A stretch of 64,000 bases of DNA from Acanthosepion esculentum (lineage: Eukaryota; Mollusca; Cephalopoda; Sepiida; Sepiidae), in NCBI GenBank assembly GCA_964036315.1, contig OZ038507.1, forward strand, positions 60,394,002 through 60,458,001. Direction: 5' to 3'. The position numbers were made by a program, and so were the translations under genes. Positions 21,600 to 32,544 of this stretch are shown here, in pieces. Position 1 is the first letter of the stretch; each line of letters begins with the position of its first letter. The notes under the pieces were generated by a model. The model was not told the DNA's origin, did not search any database, and saw nothing but the letters and a program-made list of their open reading frames with translations.

Positions 21600-22170
21600 C
21601 CTAGGTATGACGATAAACTACATCTGGCAGCAAGGCCTCTGATCAGGAGGTTTTGAGGAGTGTGGAATCACCTCTTAATTGCTAGTGTTCCCAGGTCTAC
21701 TCTGACCCAGGGTGATAGCACCTGTTAGGGTCCCAGCTATGGTCAGAAAATGCAAAAATACATTTTAACACCAGTAATACATTTTTGTAAAAAAATTATT
21801 ACCATCAAAAATTTATCAAGAAAAAATTATTACAAACAATACATTTTTAAAAAAAAAATATTACCAGAAAAACGTTCTGAAAAAAAAAAATATTACCAGC
21901 AATAAAAGTCTTGTTGGCATTAAATAACCCATTGAGATGTTGATATGCTATAAAACAAACCAAACCAAACAACTAAAGGATCGAATCAGTTTCTTGATGT
22001 AAAGATGAACATCCTTAAGAAAGGCGCCATACTTGACTTAAAAACCAAAAATAATATTATGTTAAATTATAAAAATATTACCAGCAATAAAAATCTTGTC
22101 CGTATTAAATAACCCATAGAGGTGTTGATATGCCATAAAACAAACCAAACCAAACTAATTCTAATCATTG
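21600..22170. repeat. Dispersed repeat with inverted counterpart at 29.1-29.6 kb
   Basis: GGTTTTGAGGAGTGTGGAATC through TTAGGGTCCCAGCTATGG is the reverse complement, with mismatches, of 29510-29620. The phrase TTAAATAACCCATTGAGATG at about 21920 recurs at 22108 and, inverted, at 29110. Confidence 0.65.
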
Positions 22171-22444
22171 CTTTTTAAAACAATAAACATGAAAGGTAGT
22201 TAAAAAACCGGCATCATGGGGAAAAACATCCTTTTGACACATCTTTCCGGCACATTGATCCATATTTGTAAGCTACCCTTTGTGCCAAATACAAATTCTG
22301 TCTTGAATAGTAATACCAGAGGGAATTTTCCACTTTATGAAATAAGGATGATAGTTTTTATATAAGTTTAATAAACAGTCTGACATCACAGTTCAGAGTA
22401 TACGCAGGGTTAATCTTGGTTATATGTTAGGTTAGGCCAGTTCA

Positions 22445-22790
22445 TAACTCTGTGTATAAAATGGGCTAGACTAGAATATACCCAAAGAAGAATCTGCAAT
22501 ATTATTGGTGCTGATCTGGCAGCTCAGCTCCAGTTACTTTCCCACCACCGTAAGGTTGCCTCTCTATGTCTTTACTATAAATACGTTCATTGTAATTGTT
22601 CAAATGAGTTCTTTGCTATGTGTACCTGGTGTTTTTGAATGTAAAGCACAGCACTGGACTGGCATTGAGATCCCATCAATTTACATTCGAGCTGGCTAGA
22701 TGTAGCCGTAAATGCTATACTAACAGTTTTTTCTCTCTCACTTGTGGAACTCCTTTCCTTGAACACCATCTCTTGATAAGACAACAGAAG
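22445..22790 (+). pseudogene. LINE ORF C-terminus (family B)
   Basis: One frame reads QRRICNIIGADLAAQLQ, then LLSHHRKVASLCLYYKYVHC, then NCSNEFF. After frameshifts a second stretch reads QFTFELARCSRKCYTNSFFS. This is the C-terminal region of a jockey/CR1-like LINE reverse transcriptase, as also seen at 27.2, 41.3 and 52.8 kb. No catalytic domain remains. Confidence 0.65.
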
Positions 22791-22946
22791 TGTTGAAACA
22801 AAATGGCTATTTTTGTAGTGATTTTATAATATATTTACATTAGAATTTTTGAATAAATTATATTTGCTCTACTCTGTATTGAATACTCTTTCAAGAATAG
22901 TATTTTTTGGTTATTGGAATTTATTCCATATACACCAATTCTATAC

Positions 22947-22949
<3 letters not shown>

Positions 22950-23012
<63 letters not shown>
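22950..23012. repeat. (TA)n microsatellite
   Basis: About 30 TA units directly before the foldback cluster. Confidence 0.95.
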
Positions 23013-23020
<8 letters not shown>

Positions 23021-23024
23021 TTTA

Positions 23025-23130
23025 AATAACGTATAAACAGAAAATATATTAAAATATTTGTCAGATTTAATCCATTATAGATTAAGTCCGACAATTATTT
23101 TTTTAATATATTTCCTGTTCATACGTTATT
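23025..23130. repeat. Foldback hairpin A
   Basis: Arms AATAACGTATAAACAGAAAA (23025 on) and the complement ATATTTCCTGTTCATACGTT (to 23130). Pairing continues inward (TGTCAGATTTAATC against GATTAAGTCCGACA). The loop is very short. Confidence 0.8.
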
Positions 23131-23402
23131 TTTATAGATATATAATTTATTTAAGTAAATGCTCTGTTTTTTTGTTAAATTAAAAACCGCCTGAATGTTC
23201 GAGAAATTTCGTAGAAAATATGTGCTTCACCAACAGGAATCGAACCTGATCAAATGATGGTTCTATCAAGGGTTACAGGTTCGATTCCTGTCGGAGAACA
23301 CATATTTCCTATGAAATTTCTTGAACATTCAGGCCGGTAAAAGTAATTAATACTGTTTAAATAAAAACAAAACAAAAAAAACAGCATTTAAAAAATAACG
23401 TA
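23122..23402. repeat. Foldback hairpin B with two head-to-head tRNA T-arms
   Basis: The palindrome is centred near 23262. Outer arms are TACGTTATT (23122) and AATAACGTA (23394). Middle arms are GCCTGAATGTTCGAGAAATT (23189) and its complement ending at 23334. Inner arms are CAGGAATCGAACCTG (23234-23248) and CAGGTTCGATTCCTG (23276-23290). Each inner arm is a complete T-stem/loop (ACAGG-TTCGATT-CCTGT). The right arm of hairpin A doubles as the left outer arm here. Confidence 0.8.
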
Positions 23403-23429
23403 AACACAAAATTATATATAAAGAGTAGG

Positions 23430-23879
23430 GATGTCCCACCTTAGCACGTTAAAAACGTATATCCCGATTATAAAAGTTTCGAAAATTGATAAAAACAATT
23501 TTTTAACGTCTAAATGTTTGAGTTATTGTTAAGAGGAAACAATAAAGTATTTTTTGAACATTTTTTCAGAAATTTTGATCATTCCTATCCTGTTAAGAAA
23601 TTGATTCAAATATGTTGTTTTTTTAGTCAATAACATTTAAAGAGAAATAGACTTAAATTCTAGGCTCTCCTTCGGATTTGAAAAGAAAAAAGTTATTCAA
23701 TCAAAATTAAACGAAAAATTATGTCCAAAAAACAATATAATTTACTTCACCTATTTATTTTAAGTAGGAAATGAAATATTTTAATTTAACTTTTCTTTAT
23801 TCATTTGGTTTACCATAAAAAATTGTCTAGATTCAAAAGGAAGACACAGTATGAGTGTAGTAACAAATGTGTTTACGAT
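23430..23879. other. AT-rich low-copy spacer
   Basis: No gene or recognised element. Confidence 0.5.
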
Positions 23880-24095
23880 TTAATACTGATGAAATGCAGT
23901 AATTGTGGTACAAGGCCGAAAAAGTGGGGGATTGGGTCATGGCTGGTCGTCACTAACTATCCTATAGCGAGCAAATCAGATTCACAACCCATTCATTCCA
24001 TTCACCCTAAGGAAATCTATCCGTCATCATTCGCTCCTACATACACCAAAATACCTCACACACACAGGGCCCCTACTGAAAAACACCCCAAGACT
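23880..24095 (+). repeat. Dispersed repeat family F, copy 1
   Basis: Shares CAAGGCCGAAAAAGTGGGG, GGCTGGTCGTCACTAACTAT, CAAATCAGATTCACAACCCA and TCCATTCACCC, in order, with inverted copies at 45685-45960 and 46000-46630. The frame across it is open for 97 codons on plus but is not conserved in the other copies. Confidence 0.65.
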
Positions 24096-24099
24096 TAAA

Positions 24100-25479
24100 A
24101 TTTCAATATATACAATTTTATAAAAATTCTATCAATGTTATGAAATGATGTCGGGAAGGTGATGACCCTGAAAACAAACTGAAACAAGATGCTAGCAAGA
24201 TATTTTGCAAGGGAGGTAAATCAGTATTTAGAACGCAGAACTCGTTTGGGACGATGAATTTCGGGTCTCTGCACACAAATTCTGCTGGGTGGACGGACAC
24301 TTGCGTCCCTAGATAATTGCGTACCTCAGATAATTTTTTTCAAGTATCATTTTTTTTTCTTTTGTAAAGAGTTGTTTAATTTATAGAAATTTGCACACTA
24401 ATACCTTTCTTTTAGTTACTCTAAACAAGCAGAAAAGTAGTTACCATAAAATTAAAAATTTCTTTTTTTAAAGCAAGAGAAAATTAAGCTAGCTAGCAGT
24501 TTCAGTTCACTCCAGCAATGCGTGCCACAAACATCTAGTAATGGATTCTGGCTTTTATTTTTATTTGGAGCCCATGACTAAGATCCGAAAATCAAACAAT
24601 ATTATTAAAAAAAAAAATATTTGTGGACGAGGAAAATTACAGCTACCTACCACTACCATAAGAAAAATGCCGATGAAATAAAAACACAGAGCGATCTTAC
24701 AACACTGTTAATTGCAATTTTAAACAAAAATGAACTATTAATTTTTTTTTTATTTTATTCCTTTTTTTTAAATTTATAGTAATTACCTTTTAAAAGCTTC
24801 AAAAAATTATCAAAAAGGTATGCAATAATCCAGGGACTCAAATGTCCTAAGACGATGCTGTGGAGGGCCATGATCTTAGTCGGATGATAAAATACTGCAT
24901 ACAGAGCCGCAGCGTCAGAAAAGTCGTGCTGCTTCGAATTAGATAGCTATCCATTTTTTGTTTTTTAAGCATGCAGAAAAATCGAAATATATATATTTTT
25001 TAAAACCCTATGGATGGAGGGTTCAATGAAGAGAGGGACACCTTTTCCTTACCTCATACCGACAATGAAGAGGGGGGAAAACTTTTCCTTACATCATGCT
25101 GATAAAAAATTTTACTCCGCTTTTTTTTTGTTTTGGAGTTTCCATAACAACAGGTTGCGAAATTATTTTATTAGTGGAAAAAAAAGGGGGCAGTAGATGC
25201 ATGCTGTAGTATCTCTCCTATACTTTTTTACGGAGTGTGTAACATAGAAAAGCCTTAAAAGTAAATATCTCGACTAAAAAGGCCTCAAGATAAGTAAATA
25301 TCATAAAACAATATAGAAGAATAAAGATAGTATCGACTTTGAAAACCGGGAAATAGAAATCCAAGGACAGTAACTCTCAATGTAAAAATAGTTTCCTTAA
25401 TCTCGGCCTTATTATCTGCCCTTGTCCAAAAAAAACCGTTTCACTGCCCTTTTTTGTTGGATTCAAGGCGGAAATTAAC
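24100..25479. other. AT-rich low-copy stretch
   Basis: Mostly unassigned. A 17-bp phrase TGTGGAGGGCCATGATC at about 24858 matches the end of LINE family C. No gene is seen. Confidence 0.45.
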
Positions 25480-25680
25480 CAAAGTCCAGTTTCAGGAGAC
25501 CGTCCTCACGGTCCCCATTGCACTTAAAGGACGATGGTCGGGGTCAGTCCCTGATGCCTGAGGCGTTACACTTCGCTCCCTAAAAGAGGAGTGTGCTGAG
25601 GAAACTGGTCAATCTTTGGTACTACTCGGATGTAAGCGTTGTGTGGGTTACCTTATGTCAAACTTACCTTGGTAAGTAAA
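25480..25680 (+). other. GC-richer unassigned repeat
   Basis: Contains GACCGTCCTCACGGTCC (a short hairpin) and ATGCCTGAGGCGTTACAC. Weak phrase sharing with 15050-15130. No coding frame. Confidence 0.35.
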
Positions 25681-26314
25681 TAAATTGGTTATTTTTGTAA
25701 CAGTTAATTATAAACAAAAAAAAAAAAACAAAGAAATAAAAAGAGATTCAGAAATGAAGAGGAATTAAAAAAAATAAGCATAGCATTATTAATTTTTTTT
25801 TCTTCCCCTAAACTGAAAGTAAAGTTGATCTTTTTTACTTTGTCTTTAAGGTACATAAAAAAATATTATCATGGCGGTATTTAAAAACAAATGATGTCGA
25901 AATTAAATTTTGTGTCAGCAATAACTTTCTCAAACTAATGTTAACTTTTTCTTTTCTATTTAAATTTCATGGAAAAAAAATGTACTATCACATTTGATAA
26001 GTGATTGATGAACAACGTGTAGCATAAACTGTCAAGTGCTTTGTGTTGAAAGTAAAAAAAGGGAATCCGAAAAAGGAAGGCGAACTCGAGACAAAAGGCG
26101 AGTACAAACACACACACACACGTAAGCGTATACAGACGTCAATTATAAATTGACGTCAATGAAACAACAATTTCGGAAACACTACCACAGTAGAAATGGG
26201 GGTGTATTGATTGAAGTTGTATTCTATTCAGTTGGGGCGGGGGAAAGTGAATCAGGGTCTGATCAGCCCTGACTAAGTCTACGAGGATATGTTGAAAGAT
26301 CTAAAATTCTCGAT
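25681..26314. other. AT-rich low-copy spacer
   Basis: No gene. A short inverted repeat (GACGTCAATT/AATTGACGTC) lies at about 26136-26160. Confidence 0.5.
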
Positions 26315-26520
26315 GATATCTATTGCCCGGTTCACACACTTCCCCCCGGTTTTTTTGAACAGGAGTAGATGTTTGTTTATCGGATAAACTTTATCCCTTC
26401 TTTCCTGCTTAGGACTGCGTTTCCAATTGCTTCTAAAGACTTTTCATTCTCTTTCACTCCCAGTAGCCCCTTGCGTCTTAGCGGCATTATCACCTTGTGT
26501 GGAGAATTGATTTAAAAAAA
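26315..26520 (+). mobile_element. SINE-like unit carrying a LINE-type 3' tail
   Basis: TTGCCCGGTTCACACACTTC, AACAGGAGTAGATGTTTG and TTCCTGCTTAGGACTGCGTT precede the tail phrase CACTCCCAGTAGCCCCTTGC, then CTTAGCGGCATTATCACCTTG, then an A-run. Sister copies lie inside both duplicated blocks (9890-10090, 11590-11790), and an inverted 5' part at 35085-35150. Confidence 0.65.
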
Positions 26521-26579
26521 AAAAAAAAATTCAGTTATATATACTTATAAAATGTATCACTACGCATTAGAAAATGAAC

Positions 26580-26676
26580 TATATATGCATGTGTGTGTAT
26601 GCGCGCCAAAGAGAGTTTGTACATGCATATACATATGCATTCGTGTGCATATGTGTTTGTCTTTTTGTATGTGTAA

Positions 26677-26707
<31 letters not shown>

Positions 26708-26912
26708 TTTGTCTGCATATGTATATATATATGTATGTATATATACAGTTAGTCAAAATTATGTTAACGTGTTAAATCATCTTGTAAAATATGATGTTTT
26801 GTGAATAAGTGATTTCTACCATTTAATTGTGAACATAATTTTGATTAACCGTGTATACATATATATATATGTGTGTGTGTGTGCATGTGTTTATATATGC
26901 TTGTGTGTGTGC

Positions 26913-26963
<51 letters not shown>

Positions 26964-27040
26964 CATACAGAGAGAGAGAGAGAAAGATGCACACACACAC
27001 ATATATACATAAATACACATACACACACACATATATTTTA
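26580..27040. repeat. TG/TA/CA/GA microsatellite cluster
   Basis: Dinucleotide tracts of all four kinds occur here. GTTAGTCAAAATTATGTTAAC at about 26748 and its inverse near 26830 (AACATAATTTTGATTAAC) form an inverted repeat about 85 bp across. Confidence 0.85.
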
Positions 27041-27138
27041 TTTGAGATGTTATTTTAGTGGATCCTATTTTTTAAACAGTGTGTATTACATCTACCAGTC
27101 TGTGCACTTGAGAAAACTTATTAAAGAATACATGGTAG

Positions 27139-27452
27139 GGTTCGAACTGCCATTTCCCTTGCAGGAGAAACCTACCATCTGATCAGGTGTGGTTTTAACC
27201 ACAGGAAGCATTACAGTCCAGCAATGTTCTATTTACCCTTTTAAGGAATGTACATCACCTTGTGCAGATTCTCCCCAATGTCTTTTCTATAAATATTTTC
27301 ATGGCAATTGTTCTGATAAGCTTTCCTCCTTTGTGACTCAACTGCATGAATTTAAGCATGCTACTCAATTGGCAACTAGGTCTCACCATTTTAGTGCTGA
27401 CCTAGATAAATGCAACCATCAGTTCTATTCTAATTTCTTTTCTATATATTGA
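27139..27452 (+). pseudogene. LINE ORF C-terminus (family B)
   Basis: An 87-codon open frame (27189-27452) reads SPQCLFYKYFHGNCSDKLSS, then LHEFKHATQLATRSHHFSAD, then LDKCNHQFYSNFFSIY, stop. It aligns with the family B piece at 22.5 kb (SLCLYYKYVHCNCSNEF) and with 41.3 kb (LYHYYHGQCSEEV). It is the region just before the LW-SLP terminus, which is lost here. 5'-truncated and non-functional. Confidence 0.65.
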
Positions 27453-28329
27453 TATATATATATATAAATTATATATAAAAACTAACATTAAAAAGTGTGA
27501 CATGAGGGCTTATGCATACCTTTTTTTAACAGCCACAGGCACTGACATTATAAGAAATACCTTTTTATTATTATCATTACTATTAATATCTATCAAGACT
27601 GAAAATGGGTGTAACAGTTTTTACTAAAGCAGTTACTATACAGCTAAAAAGTTAAATTGCTTGATTTTACATTTCATCCCTTGTGGAGTTATTTTATACC
27701 AAATTAATTGCATGGGACACCTCTTGAGACTTTATTTCACTAGTCAGTAGTAATGGTTATTCAGACTAGACTCAATAAGTCATCACCCCAGGTGCCTTTT
27801 TTCATTCCGAGAGGTAATGTCTTCGGGCTTGATTGAATCTGTCTTATCTATAAAATGGTGGGTAAAAGTGCAGGAGATGAGTACAATATACATTGTTTAC
27901 AGTTTATATCAAAACTTTAAAAATAAAGAGATGACCTTTAAATTGCAAATTAGATGTCTGGTGTTACCTTAGCCTATCCTATTGTGTCCTTTTTTGCTCT
28001 GGTTTTTTATTTTAATCATTATTGTTTTTAAAAAGTAAATAAAAAAAAGGACCATCTATTTGAGTTGTAGAGGGAGGGGAATAACGGAATTTGCAAAACT
28101 GAGTACAAATTCTAAGTTTGCTTGTTTTCACTATGCAGACATGAGTTTAAGAAAGGTATGAACCTACTTTTCCCTGCATTCTGTTCAGTCACCAGATATC
28201 TTGGTGCAAATCCTTTGTATAACAAAAAAGTCAACAATTATCATATAACTGCCAAAGCAGTAACACCAAAATACAGCTCCACTACCATTTGACTGGATAC
28301 AAACTTCCAGTGGTCAAAAACAACTTTAA
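27453..28329. other. AT-rich low-copy spacer
   Basis: No gene recognised. GTATGAACCTAC near 28157 may be a worn SINE body remnant. Confidence 0.45.
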
Positions 28330-28640
28330 TAAAATGACTAAATGAAATGAGCCTAATTGACTAAAATAGTGGTGCAATCTTGTCAAAATACTTTGACAAG
28401 TACACCTCAGGCCTCGCTGAACAGTCGAATCACCATAAACTATTGTTACTACTTTATCTAGCATTAATTATAATTAGGTTGAATATTAATTGTTTATTAA
28501 AGGCAGCTCAAGCACAATAATAGGTGAGGTTATTCTATTTAAATTATTAATTACTATTCTTAGGTTTTCTTTGTAGTCATTCTTTGTCACCATAATTGTC
28601 AGCAATACACATGCATTTATCAATTGTTTTATTCAAGTGG
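28330..28640 (-). repeat. Dispersed repeat family E, copy 1 (inverted)
   Basis: The reverse complement contains AATATTCAACCTAATTATAA, CACCTCTTAT-like text and ACTATTTTAGT. It matches 40975-41250 and 41640-41930 on the plus strand over about 280 bp. Confidence 0.7.
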
Positions 28641-28734
28641 TTCAAGGTAGTCAAGGCCAAAATACTGTTACCCTATTTTAAAACCTTCATCGAGACCAAT
28701 CATTGCAACACATAAAACTGATATTAAAAAATAA

Positions 28735-29062
28735 GGTAGGTAGGAAGAAATAAGAAAGGAAATCCTAAAAAAGGTGGGGAGGAGGAGAAAGGAAAGGAAG
28801 TCTTAAAAAGGGTGGTGAGGAGGAGAAAAGAAAGGGAGTCTTAAAAAAAGGTAGAGAGGAGGAGAAAAGAAGGGAATCTTAAAAAAGGTAGAGAGGAGAA
28901 AAGAAACGGAGTCTTTAAAGAGGTAGAGAGGAGGAGAAAAGAAAGGGAGTCTTAAAAAAGGTAAAGAGGAGGAGAAAAGAAAGGGAGTCTTAAAAATGGT
29001 GGGGAAGAGGAGAAAGGAAAGGAAGTTCTAAAAAAGGTGGGGAGGGGGATAAAATAGAAGAA
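28735..29062 (+). repeat. Purine-rich ~43-bp minisatellite
   Basis: About eight degenerate units of GGTAGAGAGGAGGAGAAAAG plus AAAGGGAGTCTTAAAAAA. Confidence 0.85.
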
Positions 29063-29099
29063 TAAGAAAATGAGAAAGAGAGAAGTTGGAGATTGTTTT

Positions 29100-29625
29100 T
29101 TTTCGTTTAACGGCATATCAACATCTCTATGGGTTATTTAATGCTGAAATCTAAATATGGAAATTCAAACTTTATAATTAATTCAAGAGAATGACATTAA
29201 TTTTATGTTTAAATTATAATTACTCATCTGCACTTTTTTCCAAATAATTTTACAAAAACCTTGTTTCACCTTCCAAGAAATGAGATTAATCGTAGGAAAT
29301 TTATTTTAAAAAATTGTTTTGACAATATATGCTATGTTTCCAATTTTACTACTAAATGTATCGTTGGTCATTTTCTTCTACAAATATGTAGTATTGGTCA
29401 TTTTTTAAATAAAAATTTATTGCTGTTTTTTTTGTTATTTTTTACTATAAATATTTATTTTTATATTTTCCTAGTATTTTAATTTTTGTTGGAGTGGGGG
29501 GAATCACAATTTGCCCATAACTAGGACCCTAACTGGTGCTACCACCCAAAGTCAGGGTGGAGCTGGGAACAACAGTAATTAAGAGGTGGCTTCATGCTCC
29601 TCAAAACCTTTAAAGAGAGAAGTTG
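29100..29625 (-). repeat. Inverted counterpart of the repeat at 21.6-22.2 kb
   Basis: TCAACATCTCTATGGGTTATT (about 29118) and 29510-29620 are antisense to phrases at 21.9 and 21.65 kb. An AT-rich region separates the two matching ends in both copies, so this may be one larger element. Confidence 0.55.
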
Positions 29626-29629
29626 GGGA

Positions 29630-30119
29630 GACATAACTAAATGAAACCGAGAAGGAAAAACCAAAAAACCAAAATCAGAAAAGCAAGATGAAAAGAGAGG
29701 GTGAGATTGTAAAGTGAAAGAAGGAAAGAGGAGAGTTCCAGAAGATAGTAGAAATAAATGATCCCTGAAGACATTGTTTAACAAGGAGGAGTTTTATTTG
29801 GGGAAAAAAAAAATATCCCTCCCTCCAAAACACTTCCTAACTCTGATTGCAAATTACTACCCCTTGCCTACCTCTCTGCACTGCTTTGCTTGGAGAGGCA
29901 GACAAAACCTGACAACTGCCCACACCTCCCACCCAACTGAGTAACTGGATTATTTCCCTGACCTAAAATGACTGTCATCCTTCATGATGGAGGCTAAGGC
30001 GGAGATTTGTGGACAATGGGGAAAAATTGAGTCATACCTAATGTCGTAAAGATGTGCAACATTCTTTTCTTTGAAATCTTATCTTTGCTTTTGTTTTTCT
30101 CACCAAAACATCATACAAA
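29630..30119. other. Low-copy spacer
   Basis: Purine-rich at its start and otherwise unremarkable. No gene is seen. Confidence 0.5.
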
Positions 30120-30620
30120 ATAGTTTTCCTATTTTCCAAAGTTCTCAAGTTAGCTATTTTCATTATTCCATCTATTTTTCAGACTATGATCTACATCTTT
30201 GTTGTTTTTAGCACATCATTTCAACTGATATATTCTTTGGCCTTCCTGTATTGTCTAAAATTCTCGAATGAACTATTTTCATTATTCCATCTACTTTTCA
30301 GACTATGATCTACATATTTGTTGTTTTTAGCACATCATTTCAACTGATATATTCTTTGGCCTTCCTGTATTGTCTAAAATTCTCGAATGAACTATTTTCA
30401 TTATTCCATCTACTTTTCAGACTATGATCTACATATTTGTTGTTTTTAGCACATCATTTCAACTGATATATTCTTTGGCCTTCCTGTATTGTCTAAAATT
30501 CTCGAATGAACTATTTTCATTATTCCATCTACTTTTCAGACTATGATCTACATCTTTGTTGTTTTTAGCACATCATTTCAACTGATATATTCTTTGGCCT
30601 TCTTGTATTGTCTAAACTTT
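30120..30620 (+). repeat. 119-bp tandem repeat, four units
   Basis: TTCTCGAATGAACTATTTTC recurs at 119-bp steps (about 30144 diverged, 30263, 30382, 30501). Internal units are nearly identical and the outer ones are diverged, as expected from recent local expansion. Confidence 0.9.
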
Positions 30621-30665
30621 TTAAATGAAGATTTTATTTTGGAAAACCAAATTAAAAAAGCAAAT

Positions 30666-30700
<35 letters not shown>

Positions 30701-30984
30701 AATTTGTAAGTTTTAAAGAATTCAAATATGCAAAAATAGGTTTCATTTTGAGTGAAGAAATAAAACTGCTTGCAAATACAACCAATACCAGAAAGCCGTT
30801 ACAGGTGCATGACAAAGGTATTCTGAAAGCTATTTGACTAATCAAGAAAATTTAACTTGCTATTGTTAAGCAAAACGTTTTGTGGGATTTTTCAAACGCA
30901 ACAGGCTTCTAATTAACCTACTTCACACATCATTAAAATCTAAAAGCAACTAAACTGAATTACTACAATCAGAAGTTTTTTTTT

Positions 30985-31345
30985 TTTTAGCATTTCACCC
31001 CAAGCAAGGCAGGATGCCACTAGTACGCAAGGGGTTAGAGTGGGGGAGTGAGAGAAAAGAGGCATGATGGAGGAAAGGATGAAGAGAAGGACAGGGAATA
31101 GGTCAGGGCATCTGGAGATGGCGATTGACATTACATTTGAATAGATGGAGACTATCATGGAAACATGTAATAGGAAGGGAATTCCACAGACAAGCGGTGC
31201 GAGACATGAAGCTATTTGAGTAAACGGTTCGAGGTTGGTCTCGGAGAGAGCCAGTATATCGGGAGACTTCTCAATGAGGAACAATTCCACACTGCAGAAG
31301 TTGGTTCGAATGCCACGTACATTAGAAAAGGAAATGTTAAAGGGT
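30985..31345 (-). pseudogene. LINE family B: endonuclease start fused to C-terminal end and tail
   Basis: The minus strand reads SNVRGIRTNFCSVE and LIEKSPDILALSETNLEPF, the typical N-terminal edge of an AP-type LINE endonuclease (NVRGL--N---VE-----PDILALSETNL). The frame passes directly into LVCGIPFL, the worn LW-SLP terminus, and then into the 3' tail phrases ending GGGGTGAAATGC plus an A-run at 30985-30990. The RT core is deleted, leaving a miniature with both ends. Conflicting frame register shows that it is dead. Confidence 0.65.
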
Positions 31346-31504
31346 TTAGGTTTGCTTTTTTTGATCGTTATTTGTCATGTTTGGAAGTGAAAATGAATAC
31401 CATTTTCATATTAGACGAAAGACCATACCTCCCAAAGACATTATTGTTGTTCCTCTTTTATACAGGTACAAGAAAGTATATAGAGATGTGCTAGTTGATT
31501 GATA

Positions 31505-32110
31505 TATGTTACAGATCAGGGCCAGTGCATACTACCCCTCCACCCAACCGGGGGAGGCCTACTCTGATTGGGGCCCTGAGCAGTGCTTTCTAACCTTTGT
31601 CTTTTCATCAACATTTGCTTTTTCTACCTACATTTATATACGATACAAACTGGACTAAGCACAATTGACTATTAGAGGATGGAAAATGTTTGCAGATTTT
31701 GAAGTCATTTTTTCTTTTTTTGTCCAAATCTATAAATTTGTTTTGGTCCTGCCAAGTCTAAAAAAAGGAAAACTATTTAAAATTCACATTGTATGTGCTA
31801 AAATTATTCAACATTTTAACTAGAAAAATCACAAGTTGATGTTAAAAATTGCCACAAAACATTTACTTAAAATGGATTGATCTGTTACGACAGGTCTCTA
31901 ATTTGTATATAGATACATTGTATTTATTTAAAATTTTTCCAGTTGAATTGTTCACCTATATTGCATATGATCCATTATAGTACATAATGAGGTTACAATA
32001 AAAGTTGTATTTTATATGTATAAAACCTTATGAAAATTGAGAAATAGTAGAGTGGGGGGGGGGCTATGTATCATAGATTTGGATGTTGGGGACGTGAGAC
32101 CCTTGCACCA
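31505..32110 (+). repeat. Dispersed repeat family D, copy 1 (~600 bp)
   Basis: GTGCATACTACC, GCTTTCTAACC, TTCACCTATATTGCAT, TACAATAAAAGTTGTATTTTA and TAGTAGAGTGG occur in the same order at 45215-45775. No coding frame or terminal repeat is seen. Possibly a LINE 3' UTR or a non-autonomous element. Confidence 0.7.
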
Positions 32111-32544
32111 GCCCAGTTATAGATATGTCCTGTCATATTTGTATGTTCATGCTTAAGGAACTACATGTGCAGACAAGGACGCTCAGTAAACAGAGTTTTC
32201 TAGTCTTTCTGCTGAATAGGAGATAGCTCATCTTGTAAGGACATCACTAACTTGGTATTTTCCTCAAGTTTAGATTGTGTAAATATAGTCTGGTGAAATT
32301 AATTTTTTCTTCCCCACCCCGAATTAATGTTGCTGCTGTCATAAAAATACTTAACTTCAATGATGACCTATTTCAAAATTGACAAAAGCACTGAAAGTTT
32401 GATGACCAAAGTGTTTAAGGTAACATCAGTTAAAGACAGGATTCCAATGTGTAAGAAGTAAATTCAAGTGTCATCATTGGCTTCTTGAATAATGTTTGCC
32501 CCAAGAACCTAAAGAATTAACGTAAGATTACTGTTACAAAATGT

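Noticed and set aside
23222..23300. Functional tRNA gene
   Set aside because: Only the T-arm is complete, present twice in opposite orientation. No acceptor, D or anticodon arm can be formed.
23805..24098. 97-codon frame with two CxxC-like cysteines
   Set aside because: The frame lies over repeat family F. Other copies do not keep it open.
31216..31494. 92-codon plus frame (FEVGLGESQYIGRLL...)
   Set aside because: It is antisense to the LINE endonuclease fragment, which explains the open frame.
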